Shown here piece by piece: positions 32,881-44,118 of a stretch of 64,000 nt of DNA; the first letter of the stretch is position 1, and each line of letters begins with the position of its first letter. The DNA is taken from positions 661,372,963-661,436,962 of the forward strand of contig CM046874.1 of assembly GCA_025667525.1 (NCBI GenBank), read 5' to 3'. The notes below the pieces were generated by a model. That model saw nothing but the letters and a program-made list of their open reading frames with translations, was not told the DNA's origin and ran no database searches. The DNA comes from Glebionis coronaria. Its lineage: Eukaryota > Streptophyta > Magnoliopsida > Asterales > Asteraceae. A program made the position numbers and the translations under genes.

Positions 32881-33840
32881 GCTTTATTATCGAGTATGAA
32901 CATTGGATAATGAGACAATTGAGTATTAAATAATAGTTGTTGTGATGCGCAGCTCATCAGTTTAATATGTATCACGTTTTCTGGGAGGATCTTGTCTACT
33001 TGCAACCATATCCACAAATTTACACATCCAAGAGGTCTCATTTCAAGAAAATGGTTTTGAAATTTCAGATCTCTGCATTGTAAAAATAAAACAATCTCTA
33101 CATTTTCTTTTCAATGTAAAATTTTTATATATTACGGAAAACTTACAATTTTTACTTTAGTAACGTGATTCACACTTTAAGGTAAAACAATCAATCAACT
33201 TCTTTAGCATATTTACGATATATATGTGTTTTGGAACATATAGAAGATCCAGTTTTTTATAGTGTATGATGAGTTACAGCAACACGTGTCTTGTCGGGGC
33301 TTTGTAAATGGAGCTAAAATTTGATAATACGCCTACTTGTCGAGGATGCTAGCTACTTGTTGTCGGTTAGGATAGTTGTGAATCTATAAAAATGTTTCTA
33401 GGATTTCAACGTATAGTTTCTAGTCTATTAGGTCGTGGATGTGTTACCTTACTTGTTGATAAAGGGGTCCTTTAATAGTTTATAGCGAATTACAAATACT
33501 ATAGAGAAAGCGTAGGGGGTCCTTTAATAGTTTCGGTAAAGAAGCCATCAATGGTGAATGACAAATACTCCATAGAAAGCTTTTAAGTCACTAGACATCT
33601 ATAAAGGATAAATTGACAATAGATAGATAGGTAAGAGGTACGAGCACCAGATGAGGAGATTGTGTTTTACTCAATGTTGATTTCTAAAAAAGAAAGATTT
33701 GATCATCAAATTCTGGAATCTGGGTTTTTGAGGATCTCAAAATTCAGTCTATGCTTTATATATAAGGGTTAACTCGTAATGCAATATTACTTGTTGATAA
33801 AGAGCTAGTCTACAAGGAAGGCGTAAATTACAGGATAACC
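32881..33840. other. Upstream region of knottin gene 1
   Basis: No gene is seen. From about 32930 to 33130 it is a duplicated promoter-distal segment, recognised by GTTGTTGTGATGCGCAGCTC and TTTCAGATCTCTGCATTGTA, that recurs at 51407-51600 and 60140-60350. The remainder is unique AT-rich sequence. Confidence 0.6.
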
Positions 33841-33999
33841 ATTAATGGTAATATTTCACTAGTTAAATATAACAATCAAATATAACTAGTGATATAATAA
33901 TGAACATCTATATTTACTAAATATAATTGGTGCTATTTCATTATGTTATCATTAATAATATTTCATTGTTTTTATCTCTAGTGAAATATTATTATTAAT
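33841..33999. mobile_element. Small MITE-like foldback
   Basis: The left arm ATTAATGGTAATATTTCACT at 33841 pairs with CTAGTGAAATATTATTATTA ending at 33999. An inner pair, ACTAGTTAAATAT against ATATAACTAGT, sits inside the left half. It is 159 bp and non-coding. The target duplication is not clear because the flanks are AT-rich. Confidence 0.5.
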
Positions 34000-34382
34000 A
34001 AATATTTTTCTTCAAATTTATAACTTTAATCCCTCCGATGATATTTTTACAATTTTTTAACATTTTGGCAGCTCCTAGGATACTCAAATTGTCTGCTTGA
34101 AGAAGACCCTAGCCAATCCATGTGACCTGAATGGCTATAATTAATTCCCATTTTTGCAAGTAAAAAAAATGCAAAATAACTCAATTCTTAGGTAAAACAA
34201 ACAACTCAACTTATTCGCATATAAACAAATCATACGATTTTCATGACACAACATAACAAATAATGTAAGAATAAAAACATAATGAGACGAACATACAACA
34301 ATCAATCAACATAACAAGATCATTAAAAAATTCAAAAACATTTGACAAATTTAAACGATAACTTTTATATAATCAAGGCTAA
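34000..34382. other. Host sequence duplicated with the knottin unit
   Basis: From about 34190 to 34330 the sequence (for example TCATGACACAACATAACAAA) matches 51610-51750, downstream of the second knottin promoter. This shows that the knottin genes belong to a tandemly duplicated host unit. The bases TAA at 34380-34382 are the left target duplication of the Harbinger element. Confidence 0.6.
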
Positions 34383-34502
34383 GAGGGCAGGGAGTCTTGG
34401 CGTCGCGGGGTGCCAAACCCATGGCGCGGCCGGCGTGATCACTCCCCTGCTTGGCAAAAATCGCGGCGTGGGAACCCTACGTGGGTATACTCACGTCGCG
34501 TG

Positions 34503-34660
34503 TGAACTTTTAAAAAAAAAAAATTCATTTTACCCCCCCCCCCCCCAAACGGTTACATTTTAAAAAAAATTCATTTCAGCCCCCCCAAACGGCTAGTTTT
34601 CGAAAAAATTTCATTTCACCCCCCCAACGGCTAGTTTTTTGAAATTCGAATTATAACGGC
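34503..34660. repeat. C-rich tandem repeats in the Harbinger 5' region
   Basis: About three units of 45-55 bp containing TTCATTT(TA/CA/CAG), a run of 7-15 C, AACGG and CTAGTTTTCGAAA. They lie between the Harbinger terminal repeat and the transposase ATG at 34745. Confidence 0.7.
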
Positions 34661-34744
34661 TATATTTTTCGATCCGTCTATAAATATAACTCAAAATCAA
34701 CCATTTCTTACATACCAAAACACAAACACTCTCTACAAACAAAT

Positions 34745-34761
34745 ATGAATCCCGATCACGT
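34745..34761 (+). pseudogene. First 17 nt of the Harbinger transposase ORF
   Basis: ATGAATCCCGATCACGT: five codons plus two bases, immediately followed by the CACTA-2 terminus. Skipping CACTA-2 and one copy of the CGT target duplication brings this start into the same frame as the reading frame that resumes at 48034. Confidence 0.8.
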
Positions 34762-34800
34762 CATTACAAAAATGCAAGCCTTCCCCGGCTAATTTTCGAG

Positions 34801-35335
34801 GGTTTCTCTGGCGACATGTCGCCAGGGAAACTGAATCCCTGGCGACATGTCGCCAGGGAAAAATCGCCAAAGAAAGCTGGTGCGGGAAACTATCCCTGGT
34901 GACATTTTCGATTTTCCCTGGCGACTTAGTGGGCCCCGCAACCCTTGGGTTCAAAAACTAGTGCCACGCTGGATTTGGCGCGGGAAAATTTCCCTGGCGA
35001 CATATGTCGCCAGGGAAACTTTGGGTGATTAATAAACTTAAGTAAATCTGCTGTTTAATCCTCACTTTCCCTGGCGACATGTCGCCAGGGAAACTATTGG
35101 CTACGTTGACAAGTCAATGCCTCGCGTTGACAAGTCAACGTTGTGCCAGAGTTTCCCTGGCGACATGTCGCCAGGGAAACTATTAGTTACGTTGACAAGT
35201 CAATGCCTCGCGTTGACAAGTCAACGTTGTGGCAGAGTTTCCCTGGCGACATGTTGCCAGGGAAACTCTACTGACTTTTCAAAAAGTCAATCCAGCCCCA
35301 GTTTTCCCTGGCGACATGTCACAAGGGAAACTTTG
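34801..35335. repeat. 3' subterminal palindromic array of CACTA-2
   Basis: Eight or more GGCGACATGTCGCC palindromes (near 34812, 34842, 34996, 35070, 35160, 35246, 35306), some degenerate. Two paired GTTGACAAGTCAA blocks (35102-35140 and 35190-35226) between them are the inverted W-box motifs also seen in CACTA-1. Confidence 0.85.
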
Positions 35336-35620
35336 ACATTTTTTTTCCAGCCTGCACAGCAGGCTATTTCCAGATTTTTTCCGGAATTTTTCCGGAAAAA
35401 ATCTACCAAAACCTGGGAATATAAATACAAATACTAAAATCAACCACGAATCTAGTACCAAAACACAATAACATGTAACCTCTCGATCAATTAACTCGAT
35501 CAATACAAATACATATGTCACAATACTTGAGTACAAAGTTCCTAGTTACACTTATTAAACTTGCAATTCGGGGTTTACAATTATTAAACTTGCATGCTAA
35601 GGTAGGAAAAACAAGACATA

Positions 35621-37780
35621 CTAACCATTATTGCCACTACCGCCACTCCCACCGGCGCCACTACCGCTGCTTCCCGTGCCACTCCCACCGGCGCCATTAC
35701 CGCTGCCACTCCCGTCGGCACCACTACCGCTGTCTCCCGTGCCACTCACGCTAGCACCACCCGATAGGAATGCTGAGAACGCATCGGCAAACCTATAGTC
35801 ACTTCTTATAAAGTCAAACACTTGAGCCGCTTGTTCCAATCGTGGGTCGACGACAGGGGGAGGAATATATCCAGTCCTTTTTGGCACTATCTGACCGACA
35901 CCGGGCATGTGGCCTCGCTGCTTTCCGCCTCGGACGATACGGTTGATCTCGTCGTCCGTATGTTTGCCTTTAGCCTTCATCGCAAGCATATCCTCCTAAT
36001 GAAGTGACAAAAACAAACGACAGTTAGTATATTATTTATTAGTCGGGTTGGTACATTATTTATCGGCAGGGAATAGTAAAAAACCAAGGTATATCCAAAA
36101 AAAATTAATTAACTAATTTAAAAAATAAAATAAAATACTTATATACATAACGCGGTCCGCATCACAAGGAAAATTCCCATGCTCGTCGGTGTGCGTAATG
36201 AAGAATTGGTCAATGACATTCGGGGGTGGCACATCAGCTTGAATTGCAGCTTGGGTCTGTACATACATAGACACGCATATATAGAATTAAGCAAATTAAA
36301 AAAAAAATCACAACACCAAAACATATAATCAAAACATATGTATGTAAATTAATTATAGAATTTCTCACCACTTTGTCTCTTAGGAGTGCTGACGATCGAG
36401 ATCCCTGCCGACTGGGCGTCTTCGGCTTAGACCGGTTCTGGGAGTTCGTCATTTTTCTCATAATCCGGATTACTCCAAAGTGCGATATGTTTTTCCCAGT
36501 CCTCGGAAGTAATTTCCTGAGGACGCTCGATGCGGACTCTGCCGATGTCTACCGTGCCAGTATCGATGTCTCTGCGCCAATGCTTCGTCTTCATAGTATT
36601 TTTTTCGAGAATTGTAACTCTTTTGAAGCATGTGATTGATGCCCTCACGTATACCCCTCCATCTCTCAGGATCACTCTTGTGTGGCGTCAAATTAAACTT
36701 AGACTGCATTTATATACAACAAATAAAACAAACACAGAGTTTGAGTTAGAGATATAATTTATACATTATTTTGTTTATTTATACAATGGCTTATATATTT
36801 ATTTAATTTTTTATAATAAAAACAACTTATCCTGATAAGTATAAGCTTTTTGAAAACAGCTTGTTTTGATAAGCTTATCAGGACAAGCTGTTTGAAAACA
36901 GCTTATCCTGATAAGCTTATCAGAACAAGCTGTTTGAAAACAGCTTATCCTGATAAGCATATCAGAACAAGTTGTTTTCACACAGCTTGTTCTGATAAGC
37001 TTATCAGGATAAGTTGTTTTCAAACAGCTTGTTCTGATAAGCTTATCAGAACAAGCTGTTTGAAAACAACTTATCCGAAAAAGTTTATTACCTTATTCTC
37101 ATCAAATATATATTTATTTAAAATATATATATTTATTTAAATTTTTTATATATATTTAAATTTTTTTATATTTATTTAAAAAAAATTATATGATATAAAT
37201 AAATAAGATACAATTTGTATATTTATTTAAATTTGTTATTTATTTATATGATATAAATAAATAAACACAATAATATTATGAACATAAAAATGATAACTGA
37301 CCTCTATGTTCAACCAAACCATCGCCTCAGTCTCATCAGGGACATCATTCCAACTTGGGTAGTACAGTGGCACGAGCCTCCTGATACAATCCCCGACGTA
37401 ATTAGCTAAATGCTGAGCATGCGTGTCGCGAGGCCGGAAAGAGATTTCTTCGAAATCTATCGGGACAGCGCCATGCGCTTCAACTTCGTCCAACAAATCG
37501 AGACATCGGGTAATGCCCCGAGTCTTTCTACCGGCCTCTCTGCCGCCCAAATTTTCTTTTCTTTTGCCTTTGCCTACAAAAATCAAGTGAGTGACAAAGT
37601 AATAAAATATACACATTTAAACATATATATGCACCAAATTTATGATTGTGTTACAATAATCCAAATATTCTTACCTTTATTTCTAAATATGGCGAAACAA
37701 CCGCTGCGGATGTTTGGCGTAGGAGGTTCATCCTCACCACCGCCGTCACCACCGTGTGATCGTGCAACATCTGCTGACAT
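35621..37780 (-). pseudogene. TNPA-like / Transposase_24 gene, copy 2, damaged
   Basis: Complement exons: 37780-37675, 37573-37302, 36703-36369, 36256 to about 36143, and 35995-35621. Exon 1 (35 codons plus one base) and exon 2 join in frame through the basic patch GKGKRKENLGGREAG, the frame lost in CACTA-1. Conserved segments are GITRCLDLLDEV, HAQHLANYVGDCIRRL, PLYYPSWNDVPDE, KFNLTPHKSD, SNPDYEK..NSQNRSK, and the GKHTDDEINRIVRGGKQRGH region with the Gly/Ser-rich tail. Damage: an extra A in an A-run of exon 3 (near 36610) and a later shift near SNPDYEK, and loss of the donor after exon 4 (ATAAG where CACTA-1 has GTAAG). It is probably the DNA-binding partner of TNP2, by family. Confidence 0.8.
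36822..37080. repeat. Palindromic satellite inside a TNPA intron (copy 2)
   Basis: About six units of the 42-bp AGCTTATC family, in the same intron position as the array at 28632-28945 of CACTA-1, with the same GAACAAGC variants. Confidence 0.9.
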
Positions 37781-37950
37781 CTGTACAAGTACAATTAGCA
37801 TAACATAGACAAATTCATGAACAAAATAATATAAGCATGCACAAATCCAATTACAACACATCCAAATAAATATACAAATTTAAACAATCCACAACAATTA
37901 GATTCATTCATTAAAACAAATAAGTGTCTTTTGCAAGTTACAACTAAAGG

Positions 37951-40900
37951 TCAATCTTCTTCTTCACTTGAATAAACTCTGTCTTCACCATCATCATCAT
38001 TCACACGTTCTTCATCACTTAAATCATGAGGGGCGTCTTCATCATCAGTAATACCATCGTCTTCGTCATCAACATCAATGATATTTGGCAGTGCATCAAC
38101 CTCCGTTTCTTGGCCATCTATATGCAAGGTCACATCACCCAAGTCATTCGAATCAGTGGAAAGTGGTAGATTAGATGAGTTGTCGAAATGTATAATATCA
38201 GGAACGGCATCTGACACTATAACACCCCCGTTGGAAAACTTTTTATGATTAAAATGTTCAACGACCTTCCAGTTGGGTTTGTTCTTATCTTCAATGTAGA
38301 AGACTTGTTTGACTTGAGTTGCGAGAATGTATTGATCATCTTTCCAAAACTAGCTCTTGTGTCGGTGAGTTGAGTCATGTTGTTTCTATAGATAAGACGT
38401 TGTTTACGTAATGTGGGGCGAGTGTGGAACCACTTAACTTTGAACAACACAACACTGAACGACAAATAATGAAACATGAGGATCTGTTGAAGCTTACCAT
38501 AAGCCATTGTGTTCTCAGGGCCAGGCGCACAAATGCCGCTGTTTTGAGTTGTACGACGTTCATCGTGACTGTGAACGACATACCTCACACCGTCGACTAT
38601 GCAAGAGTTTAGTAAGATTGGATGCGGTGATGGTCCACAAGCCAAAGAGAATAACTCGCTGGTTTGGATAACCTCTGGGTCTTTGTCATTGTCTATGTGA
38701 CGTTGACGGATCTATGAGGAATAAAGTATTAGGTACAGAAAACTATTTATAATAATATTATTTTTTTACAGGTAAGTATACAAGATAAGTCTAAGTTTAC
38801 CATTTTCCCAAACCACGCGGGGAATTCTTTTTTCGTGTCTTTGTCAGGATATAATCTAAAAAACGGTTCATGGTATTAGAATAAGTCGTTATTGTTAAGA
38901 AAAAGAAGTTTCAAAATAAAATAAAAACGCGTACCTCTTGAACTCGGTAATATACTTGTCGATTTCAGGACTGTTGTTTAGTACATACCATTCCACTTTC
39001 TTGAACTCTTGATAAGGGAACAGAATAAACGACTTTTTCCCAAGCGGGTTACACACCGATCGGAACACCTGAAACTGACACGTTGGGGGAGGGGGGTCCA
39101 CATTACGGTCGAGACGATTAAATTTAGTGGTAACATCATCCCGAATACTTAGAACAGAAAGTCAATGCTTCTTGTGCAACATAACCCTCCGCAATCGAAC
39201 CTTCTGGCTTAACTTTATTTCGTACATAACCTTTTAGCTCTTTCATGTATCTTTCAAATGGATACATCCACCGGGGGCGGATAGGCCCGCCTTCAATGGC
39301 CTCATCAGGTAAATGGATAACTAAGTGAACCATAATGTCAAAGAAATCAGGAGGATATATGAGCTCAAGATCGCACAAAATGTCCACCACCTTTTTTACA
39401 GCAGTCAACATGTCATCCACCATTAAAGTTGCAGAGCATAGTTTCTTAAAGAAGTTACATAGGTCGATCAGTGGTCTTGTAATCTCAGCAGGCAAGTATT
39501 CCTGAAGTGCGAAAGGAAGTAAACGTTGCATCATTATATGACAGTCATGAGACTTCATGCACGTTATATTGGTATCGTTATCGGTTACTTTGTGCTTGAA
39601 GTTGGATCCGAACCCATCTGGTAGTTTAACATTTTTGATGTACTGACAAAACTTTTTCCTGTTCTCTGGTGTGAAGGAATACGAAGCCTGAGGCTTCTTA
39701 CACTTCCCGTTTTTATTTTGGGTGAGCCACAAGCTTTTTCGAATGCCCAACTTTTCCAAGAATTGTCTTGCCTTGACAGTGTCTTTAGATTTGTCATTCA
39801 TCAACAAAGTGTTCAGTATGGCCTCCAACACATTTTTTTTCGATATGCATGATGTCTAAATTCTGTCTTAGTGAAAGAAAAGGCCAATACTCAAGCTCGT
39901 AAAAAATAGACCGTTTAGACCAGTTAGGCTCAAGACGAAAATTGCGTTTTATCTTCACACCCCCATAATCCTTATGTTTACCTGGCAGTCGATTTGGCAG
40001 TGAAGCATGTTGATCGTTAATCTGGTCTATGGTAAATGTTCTAGGACGGGGCTGGTGTTCGGATTTACCATTGAATAAACGTGAAGACTTGGATTTATGG
40101 CGGGGCGGTAAGAATCTTCTGTGGCCACCATAAGTTATTTTGCTTGCCATATGAAGAGATGGAGTGTCGTCATTACATGTAGGGCAAGCCTTGTAACCTT
40201 GCCCACTATACCCAGACAAACTACTTCGAGCCGGAAAATCATTGATGGTCCATAAAAGCATCGCTCTCATGGTGAATGCCTCGCCTTTAGCTTGGTCTAT
40301 AGTACTGACACCATCCCATAAAATTTTTAGATCATCAATTAAAGGTCTCAAGTAAACATCAATTTCCTTGCCTGGGGATTTAGGGCCAGGAATTAACAGC
40401 GTCAGCATTAAAGAACTCTCTTTCATACACAACCATGGAGGTAGGTTGTATGTTGTCAATATCACCGCCCACATGCTGTAAGTCTGACTAAGGTTGCCGA
40501 ATGGATTGAAACCATCAACAGCCAACCCTAATCGAACATTTCTTGGTTCTGCTGCAAAATCAGCATACTTGGCATCAAATTTCTTCCAATCCGCACCATC
40601 ACACGGGTGTTGCATCTTACCGGGCTCCGTACACTTTCCAGTTGCATGACAAATCATATCCTTTGCACTTTTACTAGACTTGTACAAACGTTTTAGTCTA
40701 GTAATGATCGGAAAGTAACGCAGTACCTTTTTAGGAACTTTCTTCCCCGGCGTGTTAGTGTCTTTCCATCTACTTGTATTACACACTGGACAGAAATCCA
40801 AATCGGCGTATCCTTCCCGAAATAAGCAACAATCGTGTTCACAAGCATGTATCGAATCGTACCCTAACCCGATCGTTTTAAATGTCTTCTTTATTGCATA

Positions 40901-41509
40901 GTATGACAGTGGGAGCTTGAATCCTCTGCTTGGGGGAAAGATAGTTTGCATCCACTCTAGAATATCATTGGATATGGTATCAGTGATTTTACCTTTGGAC
41001 TTATAATGTGTAAACTTTGCCATAAAGTCTAATCGAGTCGCTTCTACACAACCAGGGTACAGCGGCTCATTGGCACTGCGATATAACTCTTCAAACTCGT
41101 TAGCTTGAGTCGGTCTGTTACTTGAGTTGGGAGGAGGTGGAGGAGGAATATAGTCCGGAGGAATATAGGTAAGATCATCAAGTAACGATGTCATGTCACT
41201 AATCAAAGCTTCTCTTGTGTTATCTGTTATTGGCAGCGGTGGTGGTGGAGGAGGTGTAGGTGTAGGAGGAGCAGGTTCACCATGGTGTACCCATGTTGTA
41301 TAACTGTTGTCAAACCCGGATTTCATAACGTGGTTCGAAAGAAGGTCGATATGTACCAGGAGTCTTGTTCGACAACGCTTGCATGGACATGATATCTGAT
41401 TCAAACTATTCACAAACTTCCTGGGAAGCTCGACAAAATTAGTAAGACCCAATATAAATTTTGGCTCATGACGCTCTAACCGTGTACAACTCTTATCAAT
41501 GAGTACCAT
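37951..41509 (-). pseudogene. TNP2-like CACTA transposase (Transposase_21), copy 2, broken
   Basis: Complement exons: 41509-38935, 38855-38801 and 38711-37951, with the same introns as CACTA-1. The first 560 or so codons are open, including the serine codon where CACTA-1 has a stop. They carry the Transpos_assoc-like N terminus, poly-Pro stretch, CEHDCCLFREG...CPVCNTSRW, LGLAVDGFNPFG and YNLPPWLCMKES. Lesions: one extra A in an A-run at about 39833-39840 (within MHIEK), a 2-nt deletion near 39149 (KYSG stop instead of KYFRDD) and a 1-nt deletion near 38350. The C-terminal part is DUF4216-like and ends in an acidic SSEEED tail. The lesions differ from those of copy 1. Confidence 0.9.
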
Positions 41510-41763
41510 AACTGTGTTTTAACGATACATTTAGTTATTATATGCAACTTAATTAAAACAAGGAATTTAAAAAACTAATTATTATATATTTCATAAATAA
41601 TAATATGTATTATATCAAATTATAAAAAATAATTATAAAATATATAATTATTATTTATATAGTATATAATTATATAATAACATTTATAAAAGATATAATC
41701 ATCAGGAATAGAAAATAGTATGTTCACCTACATGCAACTATGGAAGGCAATCCTAACCCACCC

Positions 41764-41961
41764 TTTGAATGTTTCGTCTCATATATGAATGCGTATAACC
41801 GATTTACTATTTGAGAAAATTTCAGCAGCATTTCCTCTCAACTCCCCAAATATGTGTTTAAAGACATATTCGTAGGAGTAAAGGAGAAACACTGTCGAAA
41901 TCATCTCAAATAGTAAATCGGTTATACGCATTCATATCCTAAATGAGATAAAACATTCAAA
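41764..41961. repeat. 198-nt hairpin upstream of TNP2 (copy 2)
   Basis: Reverse-complement counterpart of 23733-23930. The arms TTTGAATGTTTCGTCTCA and TGAGATAAAACATTCAAA pair through GCGTATAACCGATTTACTAT and its complement, and then TCCCCAAATATGT with ACATATTCGTAGGAGT. Several substitutions between the copies lie on opposite arms or in bulges and leave the stem intact. Confidence 0.85.
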
Positions 41962-42127
41962 AAGCAGTCCCAAACAGGGGACTTTCCGAAGATAATTCCT
42001 AATAAATTAACTTCGGACGGGTTTTCTATAGGTTGATCAATTTCAGACGGGAATTTTCCGAAATTAATCGCTAAAATCCTAAAACATTCCTAAGGCTTAG
42101 TCCAATAAAACATTTATATCATATAAT

Positions 42128-42690
42128 AAAAACAGCTTATCCTGATAAGCTTATCAGAATAAACTGTTTGAAAATAGCTTATCCTGATAAGCTTATCAGA
42201 AAAAGCTATTTTCAAACAGCTTATCCTGATAAGCTTATCAGAATAAGCTGTTTGAAAACAGCTTATCCCGATAATCTTATCAGAATAAGTTGTTTGATAA
42301 CAGCTTATTCTGATAAGATTATCAGGATAAGCTATTTTCAAACAGCTTATCCCGATAATCTTATGAGAATAAGCTGTTTGATAACAGCTTATTCTGATAA
42401 GCTTATCAGGATAAGCTGTTTTCAAACAGCTTATTCTGATAAGATTATCAGAATAAGCTATTTGAAAACAGCTTATCCCGATAATCTTATCAAAATAAGC
42501 TGTTTGATAACAGCTTATTCTGATAAGCTTATCAGGATAAACTGTTTTCAAACAGCTTATTCTGATAAGCTTATCAGGATAAGCTGTTATCAAACAGCTT
42601 ATCCTGATAAGCTTATTAGGATAAGCTGTTATCAAACAGCTTATTCTGATAAGCCAGGTTAACCTGTTTGAAATCAGCTTATCCAAAAAA
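42128..42690. repeat. Palindromic satellite upstream of TNP2 (copy 2)
   Basis: About 13 units of the 42-bp AGCTTATC/GATAAGCT family, corresponding to 22995-23575. It carries more GATAATC/GATTATC variants than copy 1. Both strands are open across it by periodicity only. Confidence 0.95.
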
Positions 42691-42869
42691 GCTTATTATA
42701 ATTTATTCTCATCAAATAGGTAACATAAGGAGTGTTTGGATTTACGTTTAACAAAAATTAACAAGTTTAAACATCCCGGACCACATGTCGCTGGGGAATC
42801 TAAAAAAAACTAAAAAAACAATATGTATTATCAATTACAATTAAAAGTTAAAAAAACATACCGTTAAAG

Positions 42870-43400
42870 AGTGGTCGGGTCTCGGATGTGGTCGGGGTGC
42901 GGCTGTGGTCGGGGCTCGGCTGCGGTCGGGTCTCGGCTGTGGTCGGGCTCGGCTACGGTCGGGACTCGGCTGCGGTGACCGGATATGTAAAAACAAAACC
43001 AAATATACTATCAATTATAATATAAGTTATATAAAAAAATCAATTACAATAAAAATTATGAAAAAATTATATAAAAAAAACCTTAAACTATCAATTACAA
43101 TATAAATTATATAAAAAAACCTTAATATAGATTGCGGTGGTGGTGGTGCCGGTGAATGTAGATGGCGTGGTGGTGGTGTTGGCGAATGGAGATGGTGGTG
43201 AGTGGTGGTGAGTGCACGTGTGCAGGTGTGGAGGAGAGTGGTGGTGGTTTGTGGTGGTGGTGGTGATATAGCAGCGAAGGGTGTGGAGGAGAGTGGTGGT
43301 GGTGCTGATACAGCAGCAACAACAACAACAACGAAGGGTTTTTTTAGAGGATAAGGAAAAAGTGTTGTGAGAAATGTGAAGATCTGGTCAATATAGGTCC
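42870..43400 (-). other. Probable spliced leader of the CACTA-2 transposase genes
   Basis: Counterpart of 22380-22832: a GC-rich block of GGTCGGG/CTCGGCTG repeats (42872-42980) and a GGTGGTGG-rich stretch (43135-43320) with GTT repeats near 43312-43333. No conserved protein is recognised; untranslated leader is the likeliest reading. Confidence 0.35.
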
Positions 43401-43401
43401 A

Positions 43402-43670
43402 GAGTTTCCCTGGCGACAATCCCTGGCGACATATCGCCAGGGATACTATCTACTTTTGTCGTTTAGCCAAAAACGTCGTGATTGAAAGTTTTTCGAGGGG
43501 TGTGACCAAGTTTCCCTGGCGACATGTCGCCAGGGATACCTTTGACTTTTCAACGCATATACACGTACCTAACTTGTTTTGTCGTATCTCCCAAACCTTC
43601 CCTGGTGACATGTCGCCAGGGAAACTATCCCTGGCGACATGTCGCCAGGGATAGTCTAATATGTCGCAAG
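43402..43670. repeat. Interior palindromic array of CACTA-2
   Basis: Palindromes of the GGCGACATGTCGCC type near 43425, 43517, 43608, 43636 and a half unit at 43660, matching the interior array at 22046-22318 of CACTA-1. Confidence 0.85.
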
Positions 43671-44118
43671 GGATAATATTTTTGAAAATAAAATTTCTTG
43701 TTACTTATGTATTATTATAATTAGTAATAAAATAATTATTATTATTATTATTACTTATAAAATAATAAGTATTATTATTACTATTTATAAAATAATTATT
43801 ATTATTTATAAAATAACTATATCATCTCGGTCAGTCTAATTTCTAAAATTTATTGTTACTTATGTATTATAAGTAATACATAAGTCAAAAATGTCGCAAG
43901 GGATAATTTTGTCAAAATAAAATTTATTGTTACTTATGTATTATAAGTAATAAAATAATAATAATAATTATTATTATTTATAAAATAATAATTATTATTA
44001 TTACTATTTATTAAAAAATAATTATTATTTATAAAATAATAGTATCATCCCGGTCAGTTTAATTTCTAAATTCATTCCGATTTATTCCGTTTAGTTTCTC
44101 GATTTATTCTAATTCGGT
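43671..44118. repeat. TTA/ATA-rich low-complexity stretch
   Basis: ATTATT/AATAAT microsatellite-like sequence with a duplicated segment: AAATTTATTGTTACTTATGT occurs at about 43848 and 43920, next to TGTCGCAAGGGATAAT. CACTA-1 has a shorter version at 21880-22040. No gene. Confidence 0.7.
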
